Shown piece after piece: positions 1 through 8,108 of a stretch of DNA of 64,000 nucleotides (the stretch's first letter is position 1; each line of letters opens with the position of its first letter). The translations under genes and the position numbers were made by a program. This stretch comes from Streptomyces sp. Z26 (GTDB lineage Bacteria > Actinomycetota > Actinomycetes > Streptomycetales > Streptomycetaceae). The stretch spans positions 6,018,501-6,082,500 of the forward strand of contig NZ_RCHV01000002.1 of assembly GCF_003665095.1 (NCBI RefSeq), in the 5' to 3' direction. The notes beneath the pieces were generated by a model, which had not been told where the DNA came from, did no database searches, and saw only the letters and a program-made list of their open reading frames with translations.

Positions 1-23
1 CGTCGACGGGGGCGGCGCGTGCG

Positions 24-69
24 GGCGTACGCGGGACCCCTCCCCCCTGTCAGGGGTCCCGCGTACGCC
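24..69 (-). terminator. Strong hairpin downstream of the secreted phosphodiesterase gene
   Basis: Two perfectly complementary 18-base arms (24-41 and 52-69) flank a 10-base loop. The hairpin lies 44 bases beyond the stop of the leftward gene that ends at 113. There is no T tract, which is usual for Streptomyces terminators. A gene left of the window edge could share it. Confidence 0.7.
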
Positions 70-112
70 GGTCCGGTGGCGGCCGGTGGTGGTGGTGCGC
101 GGTGCGGCCGCG

Positions 113-1297
113 TCAGTAGTGGACGCGGGCTCCCACGGCGCGGTGGTCGGAGTAGCCGAGCGGACTGTCGCCGTCGTCGGTCAGCTCCTCGTCCGCCCGG
201 TCGCCGTCCGCGAACGTCGGCACCACCGTGCCGCTGATCCGCGGCAGCGCCCCGCCGGGCTTGCGCGCCAGCACGTAGTCGACGCGCCGCAGGGCGCTCG
301 TCTCCAGCGTCCACCGGTCCGCCCGGCACCCGGCCGGGTCGGCCTGGGCCGCGCAGTGGGCGTACACGGCGTCGCGGAAGCCGTACTTCCCGCCGAGGTC
401 CCCGTTGGCCGCCTCGTACCAGGTGCGCCACGCGCCGTCCCGGCGGTCGTGCGCGTTGGTGTCGCCACCCGCCACGTACAGGTCGGTGGCACCGTGCGCG
501 GGGTCGCTGTCGTAGCCGTCCTCGGTCAACTCGTTCGACAACTCACCGGTGTTGGAGTCCGCGCAGGCGTCACCGCCGTGCCCCATCGTCGGCCAGTGGA
601 ACGACGCCGCCGTGACCGTCCGGTCCGCGACCTTGTCGTGCAGCAGCGCCTTGACGCCCTTGGTACGCGGCTGGTCGTTGTTCACGCACACGCCGCCGAC
701 CTCGTTCTGCGCCTGCCAACGGTTCGCGGGAGACGCCGACTTGACCAGTTCCAGCCGGTCGGTACGCCAGATCACGGCGTTCGTCTGGCGCTTCTTGAAC
801 GCGTCGCACTCGCCGCCCGTCTTCGGCTTCGGGTCGTCCTCCGCGAGCACGCCCGCGTACTCCTCGCCGAAGTGCGTCCGCATGCGGTCCAGGAGGAGAT
901 CCAACTGCGCCCGGTCGCTCAGCTGTTGGACCAGGTAGACGTCCGGCTTCAACTCCTGGGTGCGCATGTAGTACATGAGGTCGTGCCAGTCGCCCGCGCA
1001 CTGTTCCGGCGGGCGCTCGTCGGTCGTCGGCAGGTTCTCGACGTTGGCGTCGTAGACCTGGAGGAGGCCCGGGTCGTCGTTCGGCCGGGCCTCCTCGGCC
1101 GCCGTTACGGGTCCCGCCTGAACGGGTCCGGTCTGAACGGGTCCCGCCGCGGCGGGCGCCCCCGCCAGCAGCGGCAGTGCCAGGGCCCCCGCCCCCAGCG
1201 CCGCCGTGAGCGCCGGCGTGAGCCGGGCGCGGCGCCGGGCCGCCGGGTGCTCCGCGCGCCGTCGTGGAGCACCGCCCGTTCGTGAAGATCGCGTCAT
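113..1297 (-). CDS. Secreted endonuclease/exonuclease/phosphatase (EEP) family protein
   Basis: This 394-residue protein starts with an Arg-rich region and a hydrophobic stretch (about residues 27-47) that ends in Ala-rich cleavage-type sequence, so it is probably exported. The mature part has EEP-fold landmarks: NVENLPT near the start, GGDTNAHDR (the GDxN element) in the C-terminal third, and YSDHRAVGA (the SDH element) just before the end. EEP enzymes are metal-dependent phosphodiesterases or phosphatases acting on nucleic acids, phospholipids or inositol phosphates. The substrate cannot be read from the sequence. The gene stands alone, with a hairpin after its stop and an inverted repeat about 80 bases upstream of its ATG. 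Confidence 0.75.
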   Translation of the reverse strand: MTRSSRTGGAPRRRAEHPAARRRARLTPALTAALGAGALALPLLAGAPAAAGPVQTGPVQAGPVTAAEEARPNDDPGLLQVYDANVENLPTTDERPPEQCAGDWHDLMYYMRTQELKPDVYLVQQLSDRAQLDLLLDRMRTHFGEEYAGVLAEDDPKPKTGGECDAFKKRQTNAVIWRTDRLELVKSASPANRWQAQNEVGGVCVNNDQPRTKGVKALLHDKVADRTVTAASFHWPTMGHGGDACADSNTGELSNELTEDGYDSDPAHGATDLYVAGGDTNAHDRRDGAWRTWYEAANGDLGGKYGFRDAVYAHCAAQADPAGCRADRWTLETSALRRVDYVLARKPGGALPRISGTVVPTFADGDRADEELTDDGDSPLGYSDHRAVGARVHY

Positions 1298-1641
1298 GCC
1301 GTCGTCCCCCGATCAGCTCCCCGCGCGGTGCGGGGATGCGCCGACGTTAGGGCGCGCCGGTGGGGGAGGCGTAGGTGTTTCGGGCGAGGCCGAAACACGG
1401 GTGGACGTTCCGCTTCCGGGCGCGGGCCGGGGTGGCGCCGGGCCCGGTGGGCAGCCCCGCAGGTCGTCCCTTGTGGTGCGTGACGAACGTGGTTACCTTG
1501 AGTAGCCCGAGGTGGCGGCACAGGTCAGGCGCACACCGTACGCGGCGCTCCGTACGCCGAACCCGTACGCTGCACCCCTCCCGCGCCCCACCTCTCCCCG
1601 TTCCGCACCCTGCCGCACTCTCCCGTCACGATGGAGCCCCG
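1298..1641. other. 344-base divergent intergenic region, no gene seen
   Basis: This stretch separates the leftward EEP gene from the rightward DoxX-like gene and must hold both promoters. Its only clear structure is the inverted repeat at 1375-1398. The part from 1465 to 1505 is less GC-rich and contains TTGTGG followed by TTACCTTGAG, which could be a promoter for the rightward gene. No convincing reading frame was found. Confidence 0.6.
1375..1398. repeat. Perfect 9-bp inverted repeat GTGTTTCGG/CCGAAACAC
   Basis: The arms are 1375-1383 and 1390-1398 with a 6-base spacer. The repeat lies 78 bases upstream of the EEP gene start, between divergent genes, so an operator is more likely than a terminator. 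No cognate regulator is encoded next to it. Confidence 0.5.
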
Positions 1642-2058
1642 ATGGCCGTCCGCCCCCGCCCGACCGCCGGTCGTCTGGCCGCCCTGCTCGCCGGAGCGGG
1701 CGTCGCGCACCTCGCCGTACCGAAGCCGTTCGACGCCATCGTGCCGCGCGCCCTGCCCGGCGACCCCCGCACCTGGACGTACGTCAGCGGCGCCGTCGAA
1801 CTGGGCCTCGCGGCGGCCATCGCCCACCCCCGTACCCGCCGCCTCGGCGGGCTGGCGGCGGCGGGCTTCTTCGTCGCGGTCTTCCCGGCCAACGTGAAGA
1901 TGGCCCACGACTGGCGCCACAAGCCCGCACCCCTGCGCGTCGCCGTCCAGGCCCGACTGCCGCTCCAGGCCCCGCTGGTGTGGTGGGCGCTGCGCGTCGC
2001 CGTGGACGGCGGGCGCGGCGCGGTCGGCGCGGACGGCGCCGCCGCCGACCGCCCCTGA
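1642..2058 (+). CDS. DoxX-like integral membrane protein
   Basis: This 138-residue protein has four hydrophobic segments, roughly residues 9-25, 44-58, 66-82 and 105-120. The order and the loop with PANVKMAHDWR between segments three and four match the DoxX-like family of small four-helix membrane proteins. Their biochemical role is unsettled, though some act with oxidoreductases. The start is the second ATG of the pair at 1631 and 1642: it is in frame with the conserved part and has GGAG five bases upstream. The next gene downstream is a pyruvate oxidase-like enzyme, but a hairpin lies between them. Confidence 0.7.
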   Translation: MAVRPRPTAGRLAALLAGAGVAHLAVPKPFDAIVPRALPGDPRTWTYVSGAVELGLAAAIAHPRTRRLGGLAAAGFFVAVFPANVKMAHDWRHKPAPLRVAVQARLPLQAPLVWWALRVAVDGGRGAVGADGAAADRP

Positions 2059-2066
2059 CGACATGG

Positions 2067-2090
2067 CCCCCGCCCCCGCCCCCGCCCCCG
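2067..2090. repeat. Tandem hexamer CCCCCG x4
   Basis: Four exact copies of CCCCCG sit just after the stop of the DoxX-like gene and run straight into a hairpin. The repeat is non-coding. Its length could vary through strand slippage. Confidence 0.8.
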
Positions 2091-2117
2091 CCGCCCTGCC
2101 GGGACGGCGGGGGCGGC
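2090..2117 (+). terminator. Hairpin after the DoxX-like gene
   Basis: A GC-rich stem of about 12 pairs, with one G-U pair and one bulged base, forms between 2090-2101 and 2105-2117. It begins 32 bases after the upstream stop codon. It probably separates the DoxX-like transcript from the downstream oxidase gene. Confidence 0.5.
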
Positions 2118-2215
2118 CTAGGCTCGGGGCGGAACGCCCTCGCGGGCCGGGCGCGCGTGCCCGCCGCCCGGCGCCCGCCGGGCGAGGGCACGAGTCGAAC
2201 GAGGGGATGGCTGCC

Positions 2216-3958
2216 ATGGCCACCGCGAACGTCGCCGATCAGCTCGTCCAGGTCCTCATCCAGTCCGGTGTCCAGCGGGTGTACGGCGTCGTGGGCGACA
2301 GCCTCAACCCCTTCGTCGACGCCATCCGCCGTTCCGACGGCGCCCTCGCCTGGGTGCACGTGCGGAACGAGGAGGCCGCCGCCTTCGCCGCCGCGGCCGA
2401 GGCCCAGATCACCGGGCGGCTCGCGGTCTGCGCGGGCTCCTGCGGGCCGGGGAACACCCATCTGGTCCAGGGCCTGTACGACGCCCACCGCAGCGGCGCC
2501 CCCGTGCTCGCCCTCGCCTCGCACATCCCCACCACCCAGATCGGCACCGGTTTCTTCCAGGAGACGCACCCGGAGAAGCTGTTCAGCGAGGCCGCCGACT
2601 GGTGCGAACTCCTCTCGCAGCCCGAGCAGATGCCCCGCCTCGCCCGTATCGCCGCGCAGCACGCGCTCGGCGGCTCCACCGTGTCCGTGCTGGTGCTGCC
2701 CGGCGACGTGGGCGAGCGGCCCGCCCCGCACCCCACCGGCCGTACGGTGCCCACCCCGGCCTGCGGCACGGTCACCCCGGCCCCGCACGCCGTGCGGGAG
2801 CTGGCCCGCCTGCTCGGCGAGGCGCGTACCGTCGCCCTCTTCTGCGGCGCGGGCGTCCGCGACGCGCACGCGCAGGTGATGCGGCTGGCGGAGACGCTGA
2901 AGGCGCCGGTGGGGCACACGTTGCGGGGCAAGGAGTGGGTGCAGTACGACAACCCGTACGACGTCGGGATGATCGGCCTCCTCGGCTACGGCGCCTGCCA
3001 CGACGCCGTGCACGACGCGGACCTGCTGGTCATGCTCGGTACGGACTTCCCGTACGACGCGTTCCTGCCGCAGGCGCGGACCGTGCAGGTGGACCGGGAC
3101 GCGCGGCGGCTCGGCCGCCGCACGCCGCTGGAGCTGGCCGTGCACGGCGACGTCGGCGCCACGCTCGACGCGGTGCAGCCGCTGCTGGAGCCGAGGACGG
3201 ACCGGCGCTTCCTGGACGGGATGCTGCGCAAGCACGAGCGGGCGCTGACGACGGCCGTCGACGCGTACACCCGGAACGTCGACCACCACACGCCGATCCA
3301 CCCCGAGTACGCCGCCAGCGTGCTGGACGAAATCGCCGCCGACGACGCCGTGTTCACCGTCGACACCGGCATGAACAACGTCTGGGCCGCCCGCTACCTC
3401 ACCCCCAACGGCCGCCGCCGCGTGATCGGTTCGTTCAGCCACGGCACCATGGCCAACGCCCTCCCGCACGCGATCGGCGCCGCCTTCGCGGACCCCGCGC
3501 GGCAGGTCGTCGCGCTCTCCGGCGACGGCGGCCTCGCCATGCTCCTCGGCGAGCTGCTCACCGTCCGGCAGCACGAACTGCCGGTGAAGACCGTCGTGTT
3601 CAACAACGGTTCCCTCGGCATGGTGCGGCTGGAGATGATGGTGGACGGGCTGCCCGCGTACGAGACGGACCACGCGCCCGTCGACTACAGCGCGATCGCC
3701 CGCGGCATGGGCATCCCCGCCTGGCGGGTGGAGCGACCGGGCGGGGTACGGGACGCGCTCGCGCAGGCGCTGGAACGGCCGGGGCCCGCGCTGGTCGAGC
3801 TGGTCACCGACCCGAACGCGCTGTCGGTGCCGTCCCACATCACGTTCGGGCAGGTGAAGGGCTTCGCGCTGGCCGCCGGTCGGACGGTGCTGGACGGCGG
3901 CGTCGGCACGATGCTCGACCTGGCGCGCGCCAACCTCCGCAACATCCCGCGCCCCTGA
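2216..3958 (+). CDS. poxB: Thiamine pyrophosphate-dependent pyruvate oxidase/dehydrogenase-like enzyme (PoxB type)
   Basis: The 580-residue protein shows the three-domain layout of ThDP enzymes. The N-terminal domain starts VADQLVQVLIQSGVQRVYGV and carries the activating Glu in HVRNEEAAAF. A central Rossmann-type domain follows. The C-terminal domain has the ThDP/Mg motif, from SGDGGLAML through to FNNGSLGM. Length and motif order fit PoxB-type enzymes, which convert pyruvate to acetate and CO2 at the membrane and pass electrons to quinone. Acetolactate synthase and oxalyl-CoA decarboxylase relatives remain possible. ATG 2216 is preferred over ATG 2207 because AGGGG lies nine bases before it. 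It has no operon partner and converges on an MFS gene. Confidence 0.8.
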   Translation: MATANVADQLVQVLIQSGVQRVYGVVGDSLNPFVDAIRRSDGALAWVHVRNEEAAAFAAAAEAQITGRLAVCAGSCGPGNTHLVQGLYDAHRSGAPVLALASHIPTTQIGTGFFQETHPEKLFSEAADWCELLSQPEQMPRLARIAAQHALGGSTVSVLVLPGDVGERPAPHPTGRTVPTPACGTVTPAPHAVRELARLLGEARTVALFCGAGVRDAHAQVMRLAETLKAPVGHTLRGKEWVQYDNPYDVGMIGLLGYGACHDAVHDADLLVMLGTDFPYDAFLPQARTVQVDRDARRLGRRTPLELAVHGDVGATLDAVQPLLEPRTDRRFLDGMLRKHERALTTAVDAYTRNVDHHTPIHPEYAASVLDEIAADDAVFTVDTGMNNVWAARYLTPNGRRRVIGSFSHGTMANALPHAIGAAFADPARQVVALSGDGGLAMLLGELLTVRQHELPVKTVVFNNGSLGMVRLEMMVDGLPAYETDHAPVDYSAIARGMGIPAWRVERPGGVRDALAQALERPGPALVELVTDPNALSVPSHITFGQVKGFALAAGRTVLDGGVGTMLDLARANLRNIPRP

Positions 3959-3987
3959 GCCGGGGGTTTTCGTGAACGGGCGTGCGC

Positions 3988-5454
3988 TCAGGCGGACTTG
4001 AGCGGTCCGCCGCGGAAGGTCACGGCGGACACGAGGGCGCAGGCCACGAAGAGTCCCGCGGACGTCCAGAAGGCCGCCTGGTACCCGTGGATCGCGGCGA
4101 GCGCCGCGGTCCGTGTGCCGGGCGCCCCGCCCTCCGTGTGAGCGGAGGCCGCCGAGGCGGCGACCCAGCTGAGGAAGGCCGTGCCGGTCGCCCCGCCGAT
4201 CTGCTGGGCGGTGTTGACCATCGCCGAGGCGACCCCCGCGTCGTGCGGCCGGACGCCGAAGGTGGCCGCGTTCTGCGTGGGGGAGAAGACCAGGCCCATG
4301 CCCAGCCCGGTGAGGACGAGCCCCGGCAGGACCCCGGTCGCGTAGTCGGAGTGCAGGTCGAGCCGGGCCAGGTGGGCCATGCCGCACGCGGCCACCAGCG
4401 CGCCGAGAGTGACGAGGGGGCGCGGCCCCGTGCGGGGGACGAACCTCCTGCCGACGAGCAGGGCGGACACCATGATGGCGACGATCGCGGGGAGGAAGGC
4501 CAGGCCCGTCCGGAGCGGGCTGAGGCCGAGGACCGTGGTCAGGTAGTAGGTGAGGAAGAGGAAGAGGCCGAACATGCCGCTGCCGGTCAGGGCGACCGCC
4601 AGATAGGCCCCGCCCCGGGTGCGGTCGCGTACGACCCGCATCGGCAGCAGGGGTGAGGCGGCGCGGCGTTCCCACGCGACGAAGCCGACGAGGAGGAGTA
4701 CGCCCGCCGACAGGAAGCCGTACGTCCCGGGTGCGCTCCAGCCGTCCGCCTCGGCGTTCCCCAGCCCGTAGACCACGGAGGCGAGTCCCGTGGCGGCGGT
4801 GGCCACGCCGGGCCAGTCCATCGGTGCGCGGTGCCGCTCGGACGTCTCCTCCAGTTTGACCACCGCGCCGACGAGGCCGACGGCGGCGAAGACCACGTTG
4901 ATGAGGAGGCACCACCGCCACGAGGCGTACTCGGTCAGCGAGCCGCCGAGCAGCAGTCCGATCGCGCTGCCGGAGCCGGTCACCGAGCCGTAGACACCGA
5001 AGGCCCTGGCCCGGTCGGCGGGCGTGGTGAAGGTGGTGGACAGCAGGGAGAGGGCGGCCGGAGCGAGTACGGCGGCGAAGGCGCCCTGCGCGGCGCGCGC
5101 CGCGACGAGCGTTCCGATGCCGCCGGCCGCCCCGCCGAGGGCGGAGGCCAGGGCGAAGCCCGCGAAGCCGACCTGGAGCATCCGCCGACGGCCGAACAGG
5201 TCGGAGAGGCGTCCGCCGAGCAGCAGCAGACTGCCGAACGTCAGGGCGTACGCGGTCACCACCCACTGCCGTGAGGAGTCGGAGAAGCCCAGATCCTGCT
5301 GTGTCGAGGGGAGGGCGACGTTCACGATGGTCGCGTCGAGCACGACCATGAGCTGGGCCAGTGCGAGCACCACCAGGGCCCAGCGGCGCAGGGCGGCGGG
5401 ATCGGAGGAGGGGGGACGGGTGTCCGGCTCGGTGCGGGGGCCTGCTGTGCGCAT
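3988..5454 (-). CDS. MFS multidrug efflux transporter, DHA2 (14-TMS) family
   Basis: This 488-residue membrane protein has about 14 hydrophobic segments, as in EmrB/QacA-type drug:H+ antiporters. The DHA2 N-terminal signature is present (LDATIVNVALPSTQQDLGF), as are the motif A loop (GGRLSDLFGRRR) and motif C-like glycines in helix 5. The ATG has GAGGAA upstream. It is divergent from a TetR gene, and each promoter carries a matching palindromic operator, so the neighbouring TetR protein almost certainly represses it. The substrate is probably a drug or toxic metabolite and cannot be named from sequence. Confidence 0.88.
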   Translation of the reverse strand: MRTAGPRTEPDTRPPSSDPAALRRWALVVLALAQLMVVLDATIVNVALPSTQQDLGFSDSSRQWVVTAYALTFGSLLLLGGRLSDLFGRRRMLQVGFAGFALASALGGAAGGIGTLVAARAAQGAFAAVLAPAALSLLSTTFTTPADRARAFGVYGSVTGSGSAIGLLLGGSLTEYASWRWCLLINVVFAAVGLVGAVVKLEETSERHRAPMDWPGVATAATGLASVVYGLGNAEADGWSAPGTYGFLSAGVLLLVGFVAWERRAASPLLPMRVVRDRTRGGAYLAVALTGSGMFGLFLFLTYYLTTVLGLSPLRTGLAFLPAIVAIMVSALLVGRRFVPRTGPRPLVTLGALVAACGMAHLARLDLHSDYATGVLPGLVLTGLGMGLVFSPTQNAATFGVRPHDAGVASAMVNTAQQIGGATGTAFLSWVAASAASAHTEGGAPGTRTAALAAIHGYQAAFWTSAGLFVACALVSAVTFRGGPLKSA

Positions 5455-5475
5455 GGGAGTTCCTCGGGGTCGACA

Positions 5476-5500
5476 TAAGTTGAGGTGTCATCTCTACTTA
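5476..5500. promoter_or_regulatory. TetR operator O1, on the MFS side
   Basis: The arms TAAGTTGAG and CTCTACTTA (one mismatch) are separated by 7 bases. The element has the same 9-7-9 geometry and nearly the same sequence as the perfect repeat at 5527-5551. Its centre is about 34 bases upstream of the MFS start codon. Confidence 0.75.
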
Positions 5501-5526
5501 CCGGTGATCCTAGGGAGTCCGGACGT

Positions 5527-5551
5527 TAAGTCGAGATGGGTTCTCGACTTA
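5527..5551. promoter_or_regulatory. TetR operator O2, on the regulator side
   Basis: Perfect 9-bp arms TAAGTCGAG and CTCGACTTA are separated by 7 bases. The centre is about 66 bases upstream of the TetR start and 51 bases from the centre of O1. This suggests autoregulation together with control of the MFS gene. Confidence 0.8.
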
Positions 5552-5604
5552 GTGGCGCAGATCACCGTCCGACGGTCGGTTCCGTGCTGGCTAAGGTGGC
5601 GGCC

Positions 5605-6270
5605 ATGTCGAGCGAACAGCCCCGCCGTCCGCTGCGGCGCGATGCCCAGCGCAATCGCGAGCGCATCATCGAATCGGCCCGCGAGGTGTTCGCCGAGCGT
5701 GGCGTCGAGGCCACGCTCGACGCCGTCGCCCGACGGGCCGGTGTGGGCGTGGGTACGGTCTACGGCCGCTTCCCGACGAAGGGCGCCCTGCTGCGGGCCG
5801 CCTTCGAGGAGCGTCTCGACGAGCACGTCGCGGAGATCGAGGCGGCTCTCCGGGCGCCGACCGGCTGGGTCGGGCTGGAACGCTTCCTGCACCGCGCGGC
5901 GGAGATCCACGCGACCAACCGCGGCATGCGCGACATCATGCTGGGGTCCGACCTCGGCCAGGAGCACTTCGAGCGGCTCCGCGAACGGATCTTCCCGCTG
6001 GTGCGGCAGCTCGTCGAACGCGCGCACGCGGAGGGGGAGTTGCGCGAGGACGTCACCGCGGGCGACATCCCGATGCTGTTGATGATGGTCAGCGAGGTCG
6101 CCCACCACAGTCGGGAGGTGCGACCGGACGCGTACGTCCGCTACATGCGGCTCCTCATCGACGGGCTCCGCCGGTCACCGGGGACCGGCGCGCTCGGCGC
6201 CCCCCTGACCAGGTCCGAGGTGGACACGCTCACCCGGCAGTGGCTGCCCGCCGCGCCGTCGCGCGACTGA
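5605..6270 (+). CDS. TetR family repressor of the adjacent MFS pump
   Basis: The 221-residue protein has a TetR_N helix-turn-helix at about residues 15-60 (RIIESAREVFAERGVEA, then VARRAGVGVGTVYGRFPTKG). The variable C-terminal ligand domain contains a conserved-looking segment IMLGSDLGQEHFERL. TetR proteins bind as dimers to palindromes and let go when a ligand binds. It is transcribed away from the DHA2 transporter, and two related 25-bp palindromes lie between them. The ATG at 5605 is chosen because homology to TetR proteins begins soon after; the sequence before it is intergenic in character. Confidence 0.9.
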   Translation: MSSEQPRRPLRRDAQRNRERIIESAREVFAERGVEATLDAVARRAGVGVGTVYGRFPTKGALLRAAFEERLDEHVAEIEAALRAPTGWVGLERFLHRAAEIHATNRGMRDIMLGSDLGQEHFERLRERIFPLVRQLVERAHAEGELREDVTAGDIPMLLMMVSEVAHHSREVRPDAYVRYMRLLIDGLRRSPGTGALGAPLTRSEVDTLTRQWLPAAPSRD

Positions 6271-6417
6271 CCTCGCCCCGTCCCCGCCCCGGGTCGCGGC
6301 GCCCGGCCGATGAGTTCCGGGCGCCGTGGGAGTCGGAGCGTACGGAACGAACGGCGTGCCCGTACGCCGTACGCGAGGCCGTGCCCGTACGCGCCCGGCC
6401 CCACCCGGAGGAGACCC

Positions 6418-6978
6418 ATGGGACAGCTCATCTACTCGATGATCACCTCGCTCGACGGCTACGCCGAGGCGGCGGAGGGCGACCTCGGCCCCGGCGCCGC
6501 CGACGACCCGGAGGTGCACACGTACATCAACGACCTCTTCCGGCCCGTCGGGACGTACCTCTACGGGCGGCGCATGTACGAGACGATGCTGTTCTGGGAG
6601 ACCGCGCTCGCGGAGCCCGAACTGCCCCCGCACGCCGCGCAGTACGCCCGTGACTGGCAGGCGGCCGAGAAGGTCGTCTACTCCACGACGTTGGAGTCGG
6701 TGTCCAGCGGGCGGACCCGGATCGAGCGGAGCTTCGTCCCCGACGCCGTGCGCCGCCTGAAGGCGGAGTCCGCGCACGACCTGACCGTCGACGGCCCGAA
6801 CCTGGCGGCGCAGGCGATCGCGGCCGGGCTGGTGGACGAGTACCACCTGTTCGTCACCTCGACCGCGGTCGGCGGCGGGAAGCGGTTCTTCCCCGACGGC
6901 GTACGGGTCGAACTCCGGCTGGTCGAGCAGCGGGCCTTCGCCAGCGGGCTGATCCACGCGCGCTACCGGCCGCGCTGA
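6418..6978 (+). CDS. Dihydrofolate reductase family protein (RibD C-terminal domain)
   Basis: The 186-residue protein opens with GQLIYSMITSLDGYA, the typical start of the small DHFR-like/RibD C-terminal family. It then shows YLYGRRMYETM, KVVYSTTLE, a Gly-poor NADPH-site region around DLTVDGPNLAAQAI, and LVDEYHLFVTSTAVGGGKRFF. The family has a reductase fold that uses NADPH, but most single-domain actinobacterial members have no known substrate. The ATG has GGAGGAG just upstream. It follows the TetR gene by 147 bases in the same direction, and co-transcription is possible but not shown. Confidence 0.85.
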   Translation: MGQLIYSMITSLDGYAEAAEGDLGPGAADDPEVHTYINDLFRPVGTYLYGRRMYETMLFWETALAEPELPPHAAQYARDWQAAEKVVYSTTLESVSSGRTRIERSFVPDAVRRLKAESAHDLTVDGPNLAAQAIAAGLVDEYHLFVTSTAVGGGKRFFPDGVRVELRLVEQRAFASGLIHARYRPR

Positions 6979-7015
6979 GCGGCCCCCGCCCGGCGCCCCC
7001 CCGCCCGGCGGTCCG

Positions 7016-7062
7016 CGCCGCGCCCCGAGTGCCGCCGTACGCGGGCCGGTCGGGGCGCGGCG
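7016..7062. terminator. Bidirectional hairpin between the DHFR-like and Fpg genes
   Basis: Perfect 13-bp arms (7016-7028 and 7050-7062) flank a 21-base loop. The element lies between two convergent genes whose stops are at 6978 and 7087, so it can end both transcripts. Confidence 0.7.
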
Positions 7063-7086
7063 GAGTGAACGGGCGCCGCTCCGCGC

Positions 7087-7953
7087 CTACTTGAGCAGCC
7101 GCGACATGCGCCGGTCCGCGAGCGGTTTCCCGCCGGTCTGGCACGTCGCGCAGTACTGCAACGACGAGTCGCTGAACGACACTTCGCGCACCGTGTCCCC
7201 GCAGACGGGGCACGGCTGCCCGGCGCGCCCGTGCACCCGCAGCCCGCTCCGCTTCTCGGCCTTGAGCCGCCCGGCGGCCACCCCGTGCGAACGCTCGACG
7301 GCGGCGCGCAGGGTCGTGCCCAGCGCCTCGTACAGCGCGTCCGCCTGTTCCCCGGTGAGCGTGCCCGCGATCTTGAACGGGGACATGCGGGCGGCGTGCA
7401 GGATCTCGTCCGAGTACGCGTTGCCGATCCCGGCGATCACCCCCTGGTCGCGCAACACGCCCTTCAGGCGCCGCCGTTCACCCTCCAGCAGACCGCGGAA
7501 GACCTCCGCCGTGAAGTCCTCGCCCAGCGGGTCCGGCCCGAGCCGCGCGATGCCTGGCACCTCCAGCGGGTCCCGTACGACGTACACCGCGAGCCGCTTC
7601 TGCGTGCCCGCCTCCGTCATGTCGAACCCGGCGCCGTCCGGGTCCGCCAGTCGCAGCCGCAGCGCGAGCGGCCCCTTGCCGGGGCGGGGCGGCGCGTCCG
7701 GCAGGCGGTCCTGCCAACGCAGCCAGCCCGCGCGGGCCAGATGGGTCACGAGGGTCAGTTCGCCGGTCTCCAGGGCGAGGAACTTGCCGTACCGGGACAC
7801 CCCGGTGAAGGCGCGCCCCTCCAGCGCGTCGGGCGGCGGGTCGTAGGTCTTGAGGACGTTCACGGCCACGGCGTGTACGCGGGCGACGGACCGGCCGTCG
7901 AGCCGGTCGGCCAGGAACGCGCGGAGGGCCTCGACTTCCGGCAGTTCGGGCAT
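7087..7953 (-). CDS. Fpg/Nei family DNA glycosylase/AP lyase
   Basis: This 288-residue enzyme starts MPELPEVE, so the Pro2 nucleophile and Glu3 of the Fpg family are in place. A Lys in SRYGKFLALETG matches the conserved catalytic-domain lysine. The helix-two-turn-helix region contains VIAGIGNAYSDEILHAARM. The C-terminal zinc finger has four cysteines spaced C-x2-C-x16-C-x2-C. Such enzymes remove oxidised bases and nick the abasic site in base excision repair. It is a single gene with GGAGGT before its ATG. Whether it prefers 8-oxoguanine or oxidised pyrimidines cannot be decided from sequence. Confidence 0.9.
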   Translation of the reverse strand: MPELPEVEALRAFLADRLDGRSVARVHAVAVNVLKTYDPPPDALEGRAFTGVSRYGKFLALETGELTLVTHLARAGWLRWQDRLPDAPPRPGKGPLALRLRLADPDGAGFDMTEAGTQKRLAVYVVRDPLEVPGIARLGPDPLGEDFTAEVFRGLLEGERRRLKGVLRDQGVIAGIGNAYSDEILHAARMSPFKIAGTLTGEQADALYEALGTTLRAAVERSHGVAAGRLKAEKRSGLRVHGRAGQPCPVCGDTVREVSFSDSSLQYCATCQTGGKPLADRRMSRLLK

Positions 7954-8028
7954 ACCTCCAGTCTGCTGGCTGAAAACCGTCCTGTCACACCCCTTGACGG
8001 CACCCCGCTCCCGCGCCCACTCTGTCCG

Positions 8029-8042
8029 CTAATCCGCATTAC
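8029..8042. promoter_or_regulatory. Upstream LacI-type operator-like site
   Basis: CTAATCCGCATTAC matches the reverse complement of the 14-bp site at 8071-8084 at 12 of 14 positions. The two centres are 42 bases apart, about four helical turns, which would suit two dimers on the same DNA face or a loop. Confidence 0.55.
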
Positions 8043-8070
8043 TCCCGTCCCTGGTTTCCGCACACCGGAA

Positions 8071-8084
8071 CTAATGCGTATTAG
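8071..8084. promoter_or_regulatory. LacI-type operator CTAATGCGTATTAG
   Basis: This 14-bp near-palindrome has perfect CTAAT/ATTAG arms and a central CG step, as is typical of LacI/GalR operators. It lies 25 bases upstream of the GTG of the LacI gene and probably mediates autoregulation and control of the downstream operon. Confidence 0.65.
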
Positions 8085-8108
8085 TAGCAGTGACCTGGAA
8101 GGAGTCGA

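Noticed and set aside
3951..3970. CCCC/GGGG hairpin followed by TTTT at the oxidase stop
   Set aside because: The stem has only four or five pairs and overlaps the stop codon, so it is too weak to call a terminator.
4653..5274. Plus-strand frames opposite the DHA2 transporter
   Set aside because: They are Arg/Pro/Ser-rich and antisense to a gene with intact MFS motifs.
1784..5491. Open frame of 1,235 codons on the minus strand
   Set aside because: It is antisense to the pyruvate oxidase-like gene and crosses the MFS gene in a wrong frame; its Arg/Gly/Pro-rich product has no domain. Long antisense frames are expected at this G+C content.
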